Part shown: in pieces, positions 8,123-16,513 of the stretch | Layout of the letters: every line of letters begins with the position of its first letter | Position numbering within the stretch: the first letter of the stretch is position 1 | DNA from: Amycolatopsis sp. 195334CR | GTDB lineage: Bacteria > Actinomycetota > Actinomycetes > Mycobacteriales > Pseudonocardiaceae | NCBI RefSeq assembly: GCF_017309385.1 | Contig: NZ_JAFJMJ010000001.1 | Location: 1,612,001-1,676,000 of the forward strand | Direction of reading: 5' to 3' | DNA: 64,000 nt | Position numbers and translations under genes: made by a program | The notes under the pieces: generated by a model | Told to the model about the DNA's origin: nothing | Database searches by the model: none | The model's input: the letters and a program-made list of their open reading frames with translations, nothing else

Positions 8123-9211
8123 TCAGGTCCCCGGCTTCACCAGGACGCGTGCCACCCTGCCCTCGGCCAGCGCGCCGAGGGCAGCTGGCACGCCGTCCAG
8201 GCCGATCTCCCCGCTGACCAGCGCCGGCAGGTCGAGGCGGCCCGCCCGCACGTGCTCGATGTAGGACGGCAGCTCCCGGTCGGGGTCCAGCGAGCCGTTC
8301 ACGCAGGTCAGGATGCTGCGGGCGAAGTGGTACAGCTCCAGCGAGCTGAATTCGACCACCTCGGTCCGCCCGCCGATGCCGACCACGGTGAGCGTGCCGC
8401 CGCGCCGGGCGGTCTTCCAGCCCTCCTTGATCGTGGCGGCCAGCCCGACGCAGTCGAACACGTGGTCCGCGCCACGGCCGCCGGTCAGCGCCTTGACCTG
8501 CTTGCGCACGTCGGGCCCGGCGAGCAGGGTTTCGGTGGCGCCCATCGAGGCGGCCATTTCCAGCTTCTCCGGCACCCGGTCCACCGCGATGATCGGCTCC
8601 GCCCCGGCGATCCGCGCGCCTTGTACGGCGGCCAAGCCGACCCCGCCGAGGCCGACCACCACCACCGACTGACCACTGTGGACGTTCGCGGTGGACAGCA
8701 CCGCGCCCACCCCGGTGGTCACCGCGCAGCCGAGCAACGCGGCCAGGTCGAGCGGGATGTCCGCGGGCAGGCGGCGGCAGGCGGACGCCGGAACCACGGT
8801 GTACTCGGCGAAACCACCGACGCCGAGGCACGGATGGACCTTGCCGCCGTCGTCGTCGAACCCGTGTGAACCGGACCAGTGCCGGGCGATGTTCTCGCAC
8901 AGGTACGGCTCGCCCTGCGCGCAGTACCAGCAATCGCGGCACGGCGGATTCCACAGCAGCAGCACCGGATCGCCCTCGGCGAAGCCGTCCACCCCCGGCC
9001 CGGTGCCGGCGATCAGCCCGGAGGTCTCGTGCCCGAGCACCACGGGCTTGTTGTGCGCCAGCGTTTCGTTGGCCACCGACAGGTCCGAATGGCACAGGCT
9101 CGCCGCCGCCACCCGGACCAGCACCTCACCCGGGCCGGGCTCGCGCAGGGTGATCTCCTCCACGCGTGCCGGTTCCCCGGCCGCGCGCACCACCACCGCC
9201 CTGGTTCTCAC
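8123..9211 (-). CDS. zinc-dependent NAD alcohol dehydrogenase
   Basis: Medium-chain zinc alcohol dehydrogenase of 362 residues. Catalytic-zinc ligands are visible in ASLCHSD and LGHETSG; the structural-zinc lobe is CRDCWYCAQGEPYLC (C-x2-C-x2-C-x7-C). The Rossmann motif GLGGVGLAAVQGA is followed about 20 residues later by an aspartate (IIAVDR), which favours NAD over NADP. It begins with GTG at 9211, whose bases overlap the stop of the upstream acyl-CoA dehydrogenase (GTGA), so the two are translationally coupled. The pairing suggests oxidation of an alcohol or hydroxyacyl intermediate in the same catabolic route; substrate not deducible. Confidence 0.86.
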   Translation of the reverse strand: MRTRAVVVRAAGEPARVEEITLREPGPGEVLVRVAAASLCHSDLSVANETLAHNKPVVLGHETSGLIAGTGPGVDGFAEGDPVLLLWNPPCRDCWYCAQGEPYLCENIARHWSGSHGFDDDGGKVHPCLGVGGFAEYTVVPASACRRLPADIPLDLAALLGCAVTTGVGAVLSTANVHSGQSVVVVGLGGVGLAAVQGARIAGAEPIIAVDRVPEKLEMAASMGATETLLAGPDVRKQVKALTGGRGADHVFDCVGLAATIKEGWKTARRGGTLTVVGIGGRTEVVEFSSLELYHFARSILTCVNGSLDPDRELPSYIEHVRAGRLDLPALVSGEIGLDGVPAALGALAEGRVARVLVKPGT

Positions 9212-10377
9212 CCCAGCACCCCGCCCACCTTGACGTGCCCCTTGAGCAGGTTGCGCGCGATGGTGCGCCGCTGGATCTCGTCGGTGCCCTCGTAGATGCG
9301 CAGCAGCCGCAGTTCGCGGTACCAGCGCTCGATCGGCAGTTCGCGGGTGTACCCCATGCCGCCGTGGATCTGCAGCACGCGGTCGACGATCTCGTTGGCC
9401 TTCACGCCGCCGTAGAGCTTCGCGATGGACTGCGCGTGCCGCGAGTCCATGCCCTGGTCCACCTGCCAGGCCGCGTGCAGCACCAACCAGCGCAGCGCCT
9501 CCAGTTCGACGCCGGAGTCGGCGATCATCCACTGGATCGCCTGCCGCTCGGCGATCGGCGCGCCGAAGGTCTCGCGGGTGTTGGCGTGCTCGATGGCCAT
9601 GGTGAGCAGCCGTTCGCACGAGCCGATCGCGCGGGCGGGCAGCAGGTAGCGGCCGCGGCCGATCCACTGCATGGCGAGCTTGAACCCGCCGCCCAGCTCA
9701 CCGAGGATCTGGCTCTCCGGCACCCGGACGTCCTCGAAGACCAGCGCCGCCGGCCCCCATTCGCCCATCGTGTCGATGTACTCCGAGCGCCAGCCCATGT
9801 CGCGGTCGACAAGGAAGCAGGTGACCCCGCCGTCGGCGCCCTTCTCCGGGTCGGTGATGGCGAAGACCATGGTGAAGTCGGCCTCGTTGCCGCCGGTGAT
9901 GAAGGTCTTCTCGCCGTTGATCACCCAGTCGGAACCGACCTTGCGCGCCGAGGTCCGGATGGCCTTGGCGTCCGAGCCCGCACCCGGTTCGGTGATCGCG
10001 AAGCACGACTTCCGCTCGCCGGAGATGGTCGGCAGCAGGTAGCGCTCCTTCTGCTCCTCGTTGCCGTGGAACAGGATGTTGTCCGCCGCGCCGCCGAAGC
10101 GGAACTGCACGAAGGTGCGCCCCAGCTCGGCCTCCAGCAGCGCGGTCATCACCGCGGACAGGCCCATGCCGCCGAAGTCCTCCGGGGTCTGCACCCCCCA
10201 GAACCCGGATTCCTTGGCCTTGAGTTGCAGTTCGGTGAGTTCGTCGTCGGTCAGGCCCGGCTGCCCGGCGCGCTCGCGCCGCAGCACCTCCTGCTCACGC
10301 GGGACCAGCTCCCGCTGGACGAAGGTGCGGACCCAGTCACGCACTTCGCGTTCTTCGACACTGAGGGTGAAGTCCAT
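9208..10377 (-). CDS. acyl-CoA dehydrogenase
   Basis: FAD flavoprotein of 389 residues that introduces a 2,3 double bond into an acyl-CoA. The N-terminal helical domain, the signature CFAITEPGAGSDAKAIRT (about 124-141), the helix with RETFGAPIAERQAIQWMIAD, and the C-terminal IYEGTDEIQRRTIARNLLKG with the catalytic glutamate of the YEGT motif are all present. GGGAGG precedes the ATG by 9 nt. It heads a two-gene operon with the alcohol dehydrogenase. An 18-bp palindrome just upstream suggests control by a TetR-type repressor. Confidence 0.9.
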   Translation of the reverse strand: MDFTLSVEEREVRDWVRTFVQRELVPREQEVLRRERAGQPGLTDDELTELQLKAKESGFWGVQTPEDFGGMGLSAVMTALLEAELGRTFVQFRFGGAADNILFHGNEEQKERYLLPTISGERKSCFAITEPGAGSDAKAIRTSARKVGSDWVINGEKTFITGGNEADFTMVFAITDPEKGADGGVTCFLVDRDMGWRSEYIDTMGEWGPAALVFEDVRVPESQILGELGGGFKLAMQWIGRGRYLLPARAIGSCERLLTMAIEHANTRETFGAPIAERQAIQWMIADSGVELEALRWLVLHAAWQVDQGMDSRHAQSIAKLYGGVKANEIVDRVLQIHGGMGYTRELPIERWYRELRLLRIYEGTDEIQRRTIARNLLKGHVKVGGVLG

Positions 10378-10399
10378 CGGGCGAGCCTCCCAGCAGATT

Positions 10400-10417
10400 A
10401 CTAAGCGCTTGCTTAGT
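10400..10417. promoter_or_regulatory. palindromic operator ACTAAGCGCTTGCTTAGT
   Basis: Seven-base arms ACTAAGC and GCTTAGT flank a 4-base centre, 23 bp upstream of the acyl-CoA dehydrogenase ATG and about 90 bp upstream of the divergent symporter. Size and symmetry suit a TetR-family regulator of fatty acid genes. It resembles, but does not match exactly, the mycobacterial KstR2 site. Confidence 0.55.
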
Positions 10418-10505
10418 CGACGGTAGCACTCGGCTGTACGGGACCCCGGTCGTGCCGTAGGTTTTCCGCGGAAAACTGATCACCGGGTCCGCGCAAGGAG
10501 AGTCA

Positions 10506-11858
10506 ATGGCGACCGAACCGCAGGCGACGCGACGTCGTGACCGGACGCACTACCTGTACATCGCGGTGATCGTCGCGGTGCTGCTCGGGATCGTGCTCGG
10601 CTTCGCCGCCCCCGAGCTGGCCAAGGAGTTCAAGCCGCTCGGCACCGCCTTCGTGAACCTGATCAAGATGATGATCTCGCCGATCATCTTCTGCACCATC
10701 GTGCTCGGCGTCGGCTCGGTGACCAAGGCGGCCAGCGTCGGGAAGGTCGGCGGCCTGGCCATCGGCTACTTCCTGGTGATGTCCACCGTGGCGCTGATCA
10801 TCGGCCTGGTGGTGGGCAACCTGCTGCACCCGGGTGACGGGCTGAACCTGACCGAGTCGATCGCCAAGTCCGGGCAGAGCCAGGTCAAGGAGAGCGAGTC
10901 GACCACCGAGTTCCTGGTCGGCATCATCCCGACCACGCTGGTCTCGGCGTTCACCGAGGGCGAGGTGCTGCAGACCCTGCTGGTCGCGCTGCTCGCCGGG
11001 TTCGCGCTGCAGAAGCTCGGGCCGAAGGGCGAGCCGATCCGGCGCGGGGTCGAGCACATCCAGCGGCTGGTGTTCCGCATCCTGGCGATGATCATGTGGG
11101 CGGCGCCGGTCGGCGCGTTCGGCGCGATCGCCGCGGTGGTCGGCGAGACCGGCTGGGCGGCACTGCGCAGCCTCGCCGTGATCATGATCGGCTTCTACCT
11201 GACCTGCGCGTTGTTCGTCTTCGGCGTGCTGGCGCTGATGACCTGGCTGTTCGCCAGGGTCAACCTGTTCTCGCTGCTGCGCTACCTCGGCCGCGAGTTC
11301 CTGCTGATCCTGTCCACCTCGTCCTCGGAGTCGGCGCTGCCGCGGCTGATCGCGAAGATGGAGCACCTCGGGGTGAGCAAGCCGGTCGTCGGCATCACCG
11401 TGCCGACGGGCTACTCGTTCAACCTCGACGGCACCGCGATCTACCTGACCATGGCCTCGATCTTCATCGCCGAGGCGCTCAACGCCCCGCTCTCGCTGGG
11501 TGAGCAGATCTCGCTGCTGGTGTTCATGATCATCGCGTCGAAGGGTGCCGCCGGGGTGACCGGCGCCGGGCTGGCCACACTGGCCGGCGGGCTCTCCTCG
11601 CACCGGCCGGAGCTGGTCGACGGGGTCGGCTTCATCGTCGGCATCGACCGGTTCATGTCCGAGGCGCGGGCGCTGACCAACTTCGCCGGCAACGCGGTGG
11701 CCACCGTGCTGATCGGCACCTGGACCAACCAGATCGACCGGGAGCAGGTGCACGAGGTGCTCGCCGGGCGGCAGCCGTTCGACGAAGCGACGCTGCTCGA
11801 CGAACATGGTGGGGACAGCAAAGACGGAGTGCCCGTCAAGGAGAGGGAGAGTTCGTGA
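10506..11858 (+). CDS. dctA: DAACS-family cation:dicarboxylate symporter (DctA-like)
   Basis: Membrane transporter of 450 residues in the dicarboxylate/amino acid:cation symporter family. The first hairpin loop shows the serine-rich motif STSSSESALPRLIAKM, followed by PTGYSFNLDGTAIYLTM, where the NxDGT cation/substrate motif reads NLDGT as in DctA. The second hairpin is GAAGVTGAGLATLA. These favour uptake of C4-dicarboxylates (succinate, fumarate, malate) over glutamate, though not conclusively. AAGGAG lies 5 nt before the ATG. The stop overlaps the GTG start of the phosphopantetheinyl transferase (GTGA), an unexpected coupling of transport with carrier-protein activation. Confidence 0.85.
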   Translation: MATEPQATRRRDRTHYLYIAVIVAVLLGIVLGFAAPELAKEFKPLGTAFVNLIKMMISPIIFCTIVLGVGSVTKAASVGKVGGLAIGYFLVMSTVALIIGLVVGNLLHPGDGLNLTESIAKSGQSQVKESESTTEFLVGIIPTTLVSAFTEGEVLQTLLVALLAGFALQKLGPKGEPIRRGVEHIQRLVFRILAMIMWAAPVGAFGAIAAVVGETGWAALRSLAVIMIGFYLTCALFVFGVLALMTWLFARVNLFSLLRYLGREFLLILSTSSSESALPRLIAKMEHLGVSKPVVGITVPTGYSFNLDGTAIYLTMASIFIAEALNAPLSLGEQISLLVFMIIASKGAAGVTGAGLATLAGGLSSHRPELVDGVGFIVGIDRFMSEARALTNFAGNAVATVLIGTWTNQIDREQVHEVLAGRQPFDEATLLDEHGGDSKDGVPVKERESS

Positions 11859-12541
11859 TCGACTGCACGGTCTGGTGGGCGGCCCCGCTGCCCGCCACCG
11901 CGGACCGGCTGGCGCTGCTGGCCCCCGAAGAGGTCGACCGGTACCAGGCGTACCGCAAGGACGAGGACAAACTGCGCTTCCTGACCGGACGCGTGCTGGC
12001 GAAAACCGTGTCCGGCGAGCGGCTGGGCCGGGCGCCCGGCTCGATCGAGCTGGACGCCACCTGCGAGGACTGCGGCAAGCCGCACGGCCCGCCGCGGGTG
12101 CCCGGCGCCGACTTCCGGTTCTCCATCTCGCATTCGGGCGACTGGATCGGGCTGGCGATCGCGGACGCGCCGCTGGGGCTGGACGTCGAAACGGCCACCC
12201 GGCGCGCCGACGACTCGCTCATCGAATACGCGCTCAACGACGACGAGCGCGCGGCGATGAACGGGCTGACCCCGGAGGAGCGCGCCGAGGCGTTCTTCAC
12301 CTACTGGACGCGCAAGGAAGCGCTGATGAAGGCGACCGGGCGGGGGCTGAAGATCCCGCTGCAGGCGCTGACCCTGTCGCCGTTCGGCGAACCGGCCCGC
12401 CTGGTGCGCTCCGGCGACGCCGCGCTGACGCCGGAGGGCACGCAGATGGCCGACCTGAACCCGGGCACCGGGTACCGCGCGGCCGTGGCGATCCTGACCA
12501 CCGACGAGATCAAGGTGACCGAGTCGGTCTGGCCAGCCTGA
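11855..12541 (+). CDS. 4'-phosphopantetheinyl transferase, Sfp type
   Basis: Transfers the phosphopantetheine arm of CoA to a serine of carrier proteins of polyketide, non-ribosomal peptide or fatty acid synthases. The 228-residue length fits the Sfp class. Hallmarks are FRFSISHSGDWIGLAIA, GLDVETATRR with the Mg-binding Asp and Glu, and FFTYWTRKEALMKATGRGL (the W-x-x-KEA motif). The GTG start at 11855 overlaps the symporter stop and is preceded by a purine-rich GGAGAGGGAGAG. A strong terminator follows. The partner synthases are not in the window. Confidence 0.9.
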   Translation: MIDCTVWWAAPLPATADRLALLAPEEVDRYQAYRKDEDKLRFLTGRVLAKTVSGERLGRAPGSIELDATCEDCGKPHGPPRVPGADFRFSISHSGDWIGLAIADAPLGLDVETATRRADDSLIEYALNDDERAAMNGLTPEERAEAFFTYWTRKEALMKATGRGLKIPLQALTLSPFGEPARLVRSGDAALTPEGTQMADLNPGTGYRAAVAILTTDEIKVTESVWPA

Positions 12542-12546
12542 CCAGC

Positions 12547-12582
12547 TTCCCGGCGCTTTCACCCGCCTGAAAGCGCCGGGAA
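12547..12582. terminator. perfect hairpin terminator after the phosphopantetheinyl transferase gene
   Basis: A perfect 15-bp stem (12547-12561 with 12568-12582) closes a 6-nt CCCGCC loop, starting 6 bp after the stop codon. There is no U-tract, as is usual for high-GC actinobacterial terminators. Confidence 0.85.
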
Positions 12583-12624
12583 AGCGGCGTGACCAGCATT
12601 GTTCCCGGAGTGAAGGGAGCAATC

Positions 12625-13050
12625 ATGCGACGATTCCTGGTCACGGCCGCGGTGCTGGCCACCGCCTTCGGCCTCGCCCCGGCCACCGCCTCGGCCGACT
12701 TTTCGGCCGCGGCCACGACCTGCGACGGGGTCAAGAGGATCTCGATCGGCAACAACTACATCCGCCAGCCCGTGCACACCGGCGGCGCGGGCCGGAACTG
12801 CCAGCTCGCGTACGGCGACTCCGGCTCCGCCGTGACCGCGCTTCAGCAGGCGCTCAGGCTGTGCAACCAGAAGGCGAACATCAGTGCCGACGGCGACTTC
12901 GGGGACCTCACCAGGAAGGCGCTGGCCTACGCCCAGTACAAGGCGGGCGTCGACGACGACGGCATCTACGGCCCGGTGACCCGCGGCGCGCTCGGCTGGC
13001 CCGCGTACAACGGGAACGGCTTCACCGGAGCCTGCGCCAAGGACGTCTGA
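12625..13050 (+). CDS. secreted peptidoglycan-binding domain protein
   Basis: Small exported protein of 141 residues. A Sec signal peptide is obvious (MRRFLVTAAVLATAFGLAPA, cleavage probably after ATASA). The mature part is one peptidoglycan-binding type 1 domain: SGSAVTALQQALRLC, DGDFGDLTRKALAYAQ and DDDGIYGPVTRGAL. Several cysteines (CDGV, NCQLAY, CNQK, GACAKD) suggest disulfides outside the cell. No catalytic domain is attached, so it probably docks on the wall or modulates a lytic enzyme. AAGGGAG lies 5 nt before the ATG at 12625. It is convergent with the next gene, with 1 bp between. Confidence 0.82.
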   Translation: MRRFLVTAAVLATAFGLAPATASADFSAAATTCDGVKRISIGNNYIRQPVHTGGAGRNCQLAYGDSGSAVTALQQALRLCNQKANISADGDFGDLTRKALAYAQYKAGVDDDGIYGPVTRGALGWPAYNGNGFTGACAKDV

Positions 13051-13051
13051 G

Positions 13052-14158
13052 CTACCGCACCGCGCGGAAGGTGAGCTCCGGGCTGTACCGGGGTTCACCG
13101 TCCGCGGCGTCACCCAGGTAGAAGTGCGTGGACATGCTCCGCTCCGCCAGGTCGAACGCGGTGCGCCACAGCGTCCGCAGCGGGTAGACCCCCGAGGTGA
13201 ACCGCACCTCGTCGAGGGCGTCGCGGAGCAGGGACGGCGACAGCGGGCCCGCCTTCGCGCGCTTGTCCAACCGGGCGAGGCGGTCGTGGGTGAACATGGT
13301 CTCCTCGCCGTCCCGCGACGGGTCCGCGGGCTGGTGGAGCAGGTGGTTCGTCACGCACAGGGCGTCACCGTCCGGCTCGATGATGTGCTCGACGCCGCCG
13401 TGCGCGTGTTCCCAGACGAACGCCCGGCCGGACGGGTCCGCGATCAGGTAGTGCAACGGCACGCCGAGGTCGTACTGCTTGGCGCCGAGCAGCGCCGCCT
13501 TGGCCTGCTCGACGTTCTCGCAGGTGTCCAGCAGGAACCGGGGCAGTTGCGACGGGCTGAGCCCGACCTGCGGGCCGGCCGGCACGGGTGCGCCCGCGTT
13601 CTCGGCGTCGGCGATCAGGAGCACCACGGCGAGGCCGTGCTCGTTGATGCCGTCCATCGCGCAGTCCAGCTCGTTCATCGTCACGAAGGTCACCGCGGGT
13701 CCGTCGTCGGGCACGCTGGTGACCACGTACGGGCGGGAGGCCGCGGGCGGCTCGTCCTCCGGGGCCTCGCCGCCGGACATCAGCGCGAACATCGCCTCCC
13801 AGCCGACGGTGAAGAAGTCGTAGTTGCGGCCCATCACCCCGGAGGCCGACCAGGTGGCCGAGCAGCCGGAGCCGAGGGGCACGCCCGCCAGCGCGTCGAG
13901 GTGCACCCGGTCGTCGTCCGGTGCCACCCCGGCCACCTCGGCGGCCCCGGCCATGCGCGCGTGGTGCTGCGGCCAGTGGCGTTCGAACCAGGCGCGGCGG
14001 GCGCGGCTGATCGTCGGATCGGCGGGCAGCGGCTGCCAGCCGTGGTGCGCTCGGGCTTCTTCGGCGAGGGCGCGGCCGATCTCGGCCTGGCTGCCGGACA
14101 CCCTCGCGTGCCGCACGGTCATGAATTCGCCGGATCCACCGGCCACGATTTCCGTCAT
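13052..14158 (-). CDS. C45-family autoproteolytic acyltransferase/hydrolase
   Basis: Predicted Ntn-hydrolase of 368 residues related to isopenicillin N acyltransferase and linear amide hydrolases. Such enzymes self-cleave to expose an N-terminal cysteine; the likely nucleophile is the Cys in LGSGCSATW, followed by GRNYDFF, the usual pattern after the cleavage site. Other family features are MDGINEHGLAVVLL and CVTNHLLHQ. The amide substrate is unknown. The ATG at 14158 is chosen because TACGGT lies exactly 6 nt upstream (leaderless) and because the N-terminus SGEFMTVRHARVSGSQAEIG looks conserved; ATG 14122 is the alternative. It is divergent from the GntR-TetR regulator, which probably controls it. 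Confidence 0.75.
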   Translation of the reverse strand: MTEIVAGGSGEFMTVRHARVSGSQAEIGRALAEEARAHHGWQPLPADPTISRARRAWFERHWPQHHARMAGAAEVAGVAPDDDRVHLDALAGVPLGSGCSATWSASGVMGRNYDFFTVGWEAMFALMSGGEAPEDEPPAASRPYVVTSVPDDGPAVTFVTMNELDCAMDGINEHGLAVVLLIADAENAGAPVPAGPQVGLSPSQLPRFLLDTCENVEQAKAALLGAKQYDLGVPLHYLIADPSGRAFVWEHAHGGVEHIIEPDGDALCVTNHLLHQPADPSRDGEETMFTHDRLARLDKRAKAGPLSPSLLRDALDEVRFTSGVYPLRTLWRTAFDLAERSMSTHFYLGDAADGEPRYSPELTFRAVR

Positions 14159-14173
14159 GAATACACCGTATTC
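14159..14173. promoter_or_regulatory. inverted repeat GAATACACCGTATTC over the C45 promoter
   Basis: Arms GAATAC and GTATTC flank a 3-base centre and touch the ATG of the C45 gene. The minus-strand -10 hexamer TACGGT lies inside it, so a bound protein would block initiation. Confidence 0.5.
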
Positions 14174-14243
14174 GCGGTGTCCTGATTCTCCCCGCTTTCC
14201 GTTGATAATCACGGCTTTCTCTCAGACTCTGTGCTAGCGATCC

Positions 14244-14264
14244 AGGTCAGTGACCTAGTACAAT
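14244..14264 (+). promoter_or_regulatory. leaderless promoter with AGGTCAGTGACCT operator
   Basis: TACAAT (14259-14264) ends 7 nt before the GTG of the GntR-TetR regulator. The perfect 13-bp palindrome AGGTCAGTGACCT (14244-14256) lies immediately upstream, in the -35/-10 spacer, a typical autoregulatory position. Confidence 0.6.
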
Positions 14265-14271
14265 CGCGGTC

Positions 14272-15168
14272 GTGACGGACCCGCCCTACCGCCAGATCGT
14301 CAGTTCGGTCCAGGCCCGCATCGCCGCCGGTGAGCTGCGGGCGGGTGACCGGATGCCGTCCATCCGGCGGGTCGCCGCGGACTGGGGTGTGGCGGTCGCG
14401 ACCGCCACCAAGGCGATGGCCGTCCTGCGTGACGCCGGGCTGCTCGAGACCAAGGTCGGCTCGGGCACGGTGGTCAGCGCCCGCGCGACCGCGGGACGGC
14501 GGCGGGAGGGCGCGGCGGCTCCCGACCGGGCCCGCCTCGTCCGCACGGCGATCGCGATCGCCGATGCCGAGGGCCTGGACGCGGTGTCCATGCGCCGGCT
14601 CGGCACCGAACTCGGGGTCGGACCGATGTCGCTCTACCGGCAGGTGGCCGGCAAGGACGACCTGGTGGCGGAGATGGCCGACGTGGTGTTCGGCGACCAC
14701 GAGCTCCCCGACCCCGGCCCGGACGGCTGGCGCGCGAAGCTGGAACTGGCCTCGCGGTTGCTGTGGCAGGTGGTGCAGCGGCACCCGTGGCTGCCGAGGG
14801 TCATCTCGTTCACCCGGCCGCTGCTGCTGCCGAACGCCATGGCGCACACGGAGTGGACGCTGCGTGCGCTGGACGGCCTCGGCCTGTCCCCGGCGGTCCG
14901 GGCCAGGGAGGCGATCACCCTGCCGTCGCTGGTGATGACCACGGCACTGACCCTGGCCGCCGAAATCGAGGCGGAGCAGAACACCGGTGAAACCTTCGAC
15001 CTGTGGTGGCTGGCACGGGAAGCCCGGGCGACGGAACTGCTGCGCGGCGGGGCCTTCCCGCACCTGGCGACCATCCCGCACGACGTCGTCGCCGACCTGG
15101 ACGGCCTGTTCGAGCACGCGCTGGCACGCCACCTGGACGGCCTCGCCACCCAGGTAACGGTCCCCTGA
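14272..15168 (+). CDS. GntR-TetR double-domain transcriptional regulator
   Basis: Regulator of 298 residues with two DNA-binding domains. Residues about 4-67 are a GntR winged helix (YRQIVSSVQARIAAGELRAG, DRMPSIRRVAADWGVAVATA, LLETKVGSGTVV). Residues about 85-135 are a complete TetR helix-turn-helix (RTAIAIADAEGLDAVSMRRL, then GVGPMSLYRQVAGKDDL). The rest is a TetR-type ligand-binding domain (HPWLPRVISFTRPLLLPNAM). The junction is in frame and this arrangement is known in actinobacteria, so it is not an assembly error. The GTG start is leaderless. It lies opposite the C45 gene, and two palindromes of different sequence lie in the shared gap. Confidence 0.85.
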   Translation: MTDPPYRQIVSSVQARIAAGELRAGDRMPSIRRVAADWGVAVATATKAMAVLRDAGLLETKVGSGTVVSARATAGRRREGAAAPDRARLVRTAIAIADAEGLDAVSMRRLGTELGVGPMSLYRQVAGKDDLVAEMADVVFGDHELPDPGPDGWRAKLELASRLLWQVVQRHPWLPRVISFTRPLLLPNAMAHTEWTLRALDGLGLSPAVRAREAITLPSLVMTTALTLAAEIEAEQNTGETFDLWWLAREARATELLRGGAFPHLATIPHDVVADLDGLFEHALARHLDGLATQVTVP

Positions 15169-15187
15169 CGGGGCGCGCGGTCAGGGG
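15162..15187. terminator. bidirectional hairpin between convergent genes
   Basis: CCCCTGAC (15162-15169) pairs with GTCAGGGG (15180-15187) across a 10-nt loop. Both convergent stop codons fall within the arms. Confidence 0.6.
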
Positions 15188-16341
15188 TGGCCGAGGCCCA
15201 TGGCCCGCAGCACGGTTTCGAACTTCGCGGTGGTTTCCGCCAGTTCGGCTTCCGGGTCCGAGTCGGCGACGATGCCGCCGCCGGCGTACAGGCGCAGTGA
15301 ACGCTCAGCGGCCTCCGCCGACCGGATCGCGACCGCCCATTCCCCGTCGCCCTCGTCGTTGACCCAGCCGACCGCGCCCGCGTAGTACCCGCGGTCGAAC
15401 GGCTCCAACTCCCCCACCACGCGCCGCGCGGCTTCGGTCGGAGTGCCGCAGACCGCCGGCGTCGGGTGCAGCGCGGCGGCCAGCCGCAGCGCGGTGATGC
15501 CCGGATCGGCCAGCGTGCCGGTGACCGTGGTGCCCAGGTGCCACATCGTCGGTGTGCCAACGACTTCCGTCGGTGCCACGCGCAGGTGCGTGCAGAACGG
15601 GCGCAGGATCTCCACCATGTCCTCGATCACCACCGCGTGCTCGCGACGGTCCTTTCCGGACTCCGCGAGCCGCCGCGCGTTCTCCGCGTCGATGCGCGGG
15701 TCCGCCGAACGCGGCGCGGAACCGGCGTGCGGGTGCGAGACCACCCGGTCGCCGTGGCGTGACAGCAGCAGTTCCGGTGTCGCACCAAGGAAAGTCGCGC
15801 CACCCGGGACGGGGGTGGCGAAGGTGAACCCGGCCGGGTTACCCCGTACGAGGTTGCGCAGGATCGCTTCGGGCCGGATCGGCTCGTCGAAGTCGAGGTC
15901 GAGCACCCGCGCCAGCACCACCTTGCGCAACCGCTCGTCGCGCAGCATCTCGACCGCGCGAGCGACGGCGGCCACGTGCCCGGCGGGCTCGGGCACCGGG
16001 CGCTGGGCACGCGGGGTGCCGATGGCGACGGGGTCCAGGGATGCGGCGGCCGGGTGGGCGGGCCCACTGGTCAGCACGTCGCGGGGCAACAGGATGTGCC
16101 CGGGGGAAGTGGCGTCGGGGCCGGTGTCGAACGGGAGGATGCCGACCGCGAGCCGGACATCGGAGTCGGCCAGCGCGGCGGTGGTGGCCTCGGCGAGCCG
16201 GACCGGGTCCGCTTCGGACAGTGCACCGTCCACTCCGGAACCCAGCAGCGTGTGCCGATCGGTGCCGAAGAAGAAGTCACCCGCCGCGTATCCGTCCAGC
16301 AGATCCGCGACCCGTGCACCTTCGTGCGCCGTCGCCGTCAT
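15181..16341 (-). CDS. isochorismate synthase (MenF/EntC/DhbC family)
   Basis: Chorismate-utilising enzyme of 386 residues converting chorismate to isochorismate for menaquinone or for 2,3-dihydroxybenzoate/salicylate siderophores. The lysine of RKVVLARVLDL is the expected water-activating base. AGSAPRS, KDRREHAVVIEDMVEIL, HPTPAVCGTP and EPFDRGYYAGAVGW are the conserved C-terminal signatures with the acidic Mg ligands. The ATG at 16341 is chosen for GAGAGGGAG about 8 nt upstream. No other men or dhb gene is adjacent, so the pathway cannot be assigned from context. The Sfp-type transferase 3 kb away would fit a siderophore, but this is only suggestive. Confidence 0.85.
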   Translation of the reverse strand: MTATAHEGARVADLLDGYAAGDFFFGTDRHTLLGSGVDGALSEADPVRLAEATTAALADSDVRLAVGILPFDTGPDATSPGHILLPRDVLTSGPAHPAAASLDPVAIGTPRAQRPVPEPAGHVAAVARAVEMLRDERLRKVVLARVLDLDFDEPIRPEAILRNLVRGNPAGFTFATPVPGGATFLGATPELLLSRHGDRVVSHPHAGSAPRSADPRIDAENARRLAESGKDRREHAVVIEDMVEILRPFCTHLRVAPTEVVGTPTMWHLGTTVTGTLADPGITALRLAAALHPTPAVCGTPTEAARRVVGELEPFDRGYYAGAVGWVNDEGDGEWAVAIRSAEAAERSLRLYAGGGIVADSDPEAELAETTAKFETVLRAMGLGHP

Positions 16342-16461
16342 GGGCCCACTCCCTCTCGGCGGGATCTCCGCGTTCACCTCAAGTTTCCGCCTGCCGCCGG
16401 AGTTTGTCCGTGGCCGGTCGGGCGGAAGTGAGCAAGAGCACCGCCGGAGTGGGTGCGCGAA

Positions 16462-16489
16462 GACCGGTGACGGTCACCCGTCACCGGTC
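16462..16489. terminator. hairpin terminator after the IHF gene
   Basis: An 11-bp perfect stem, GACCGGTGACG with CGTCACCGGTC, around a 6-nt loop. It lies 25-52 bp past the stop of the minus-strand IHF gene. Confidence 0.75.
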
Positions 16490-16513
16490 CCGCACGCCTG
16501 TGATCTGCGAGAA

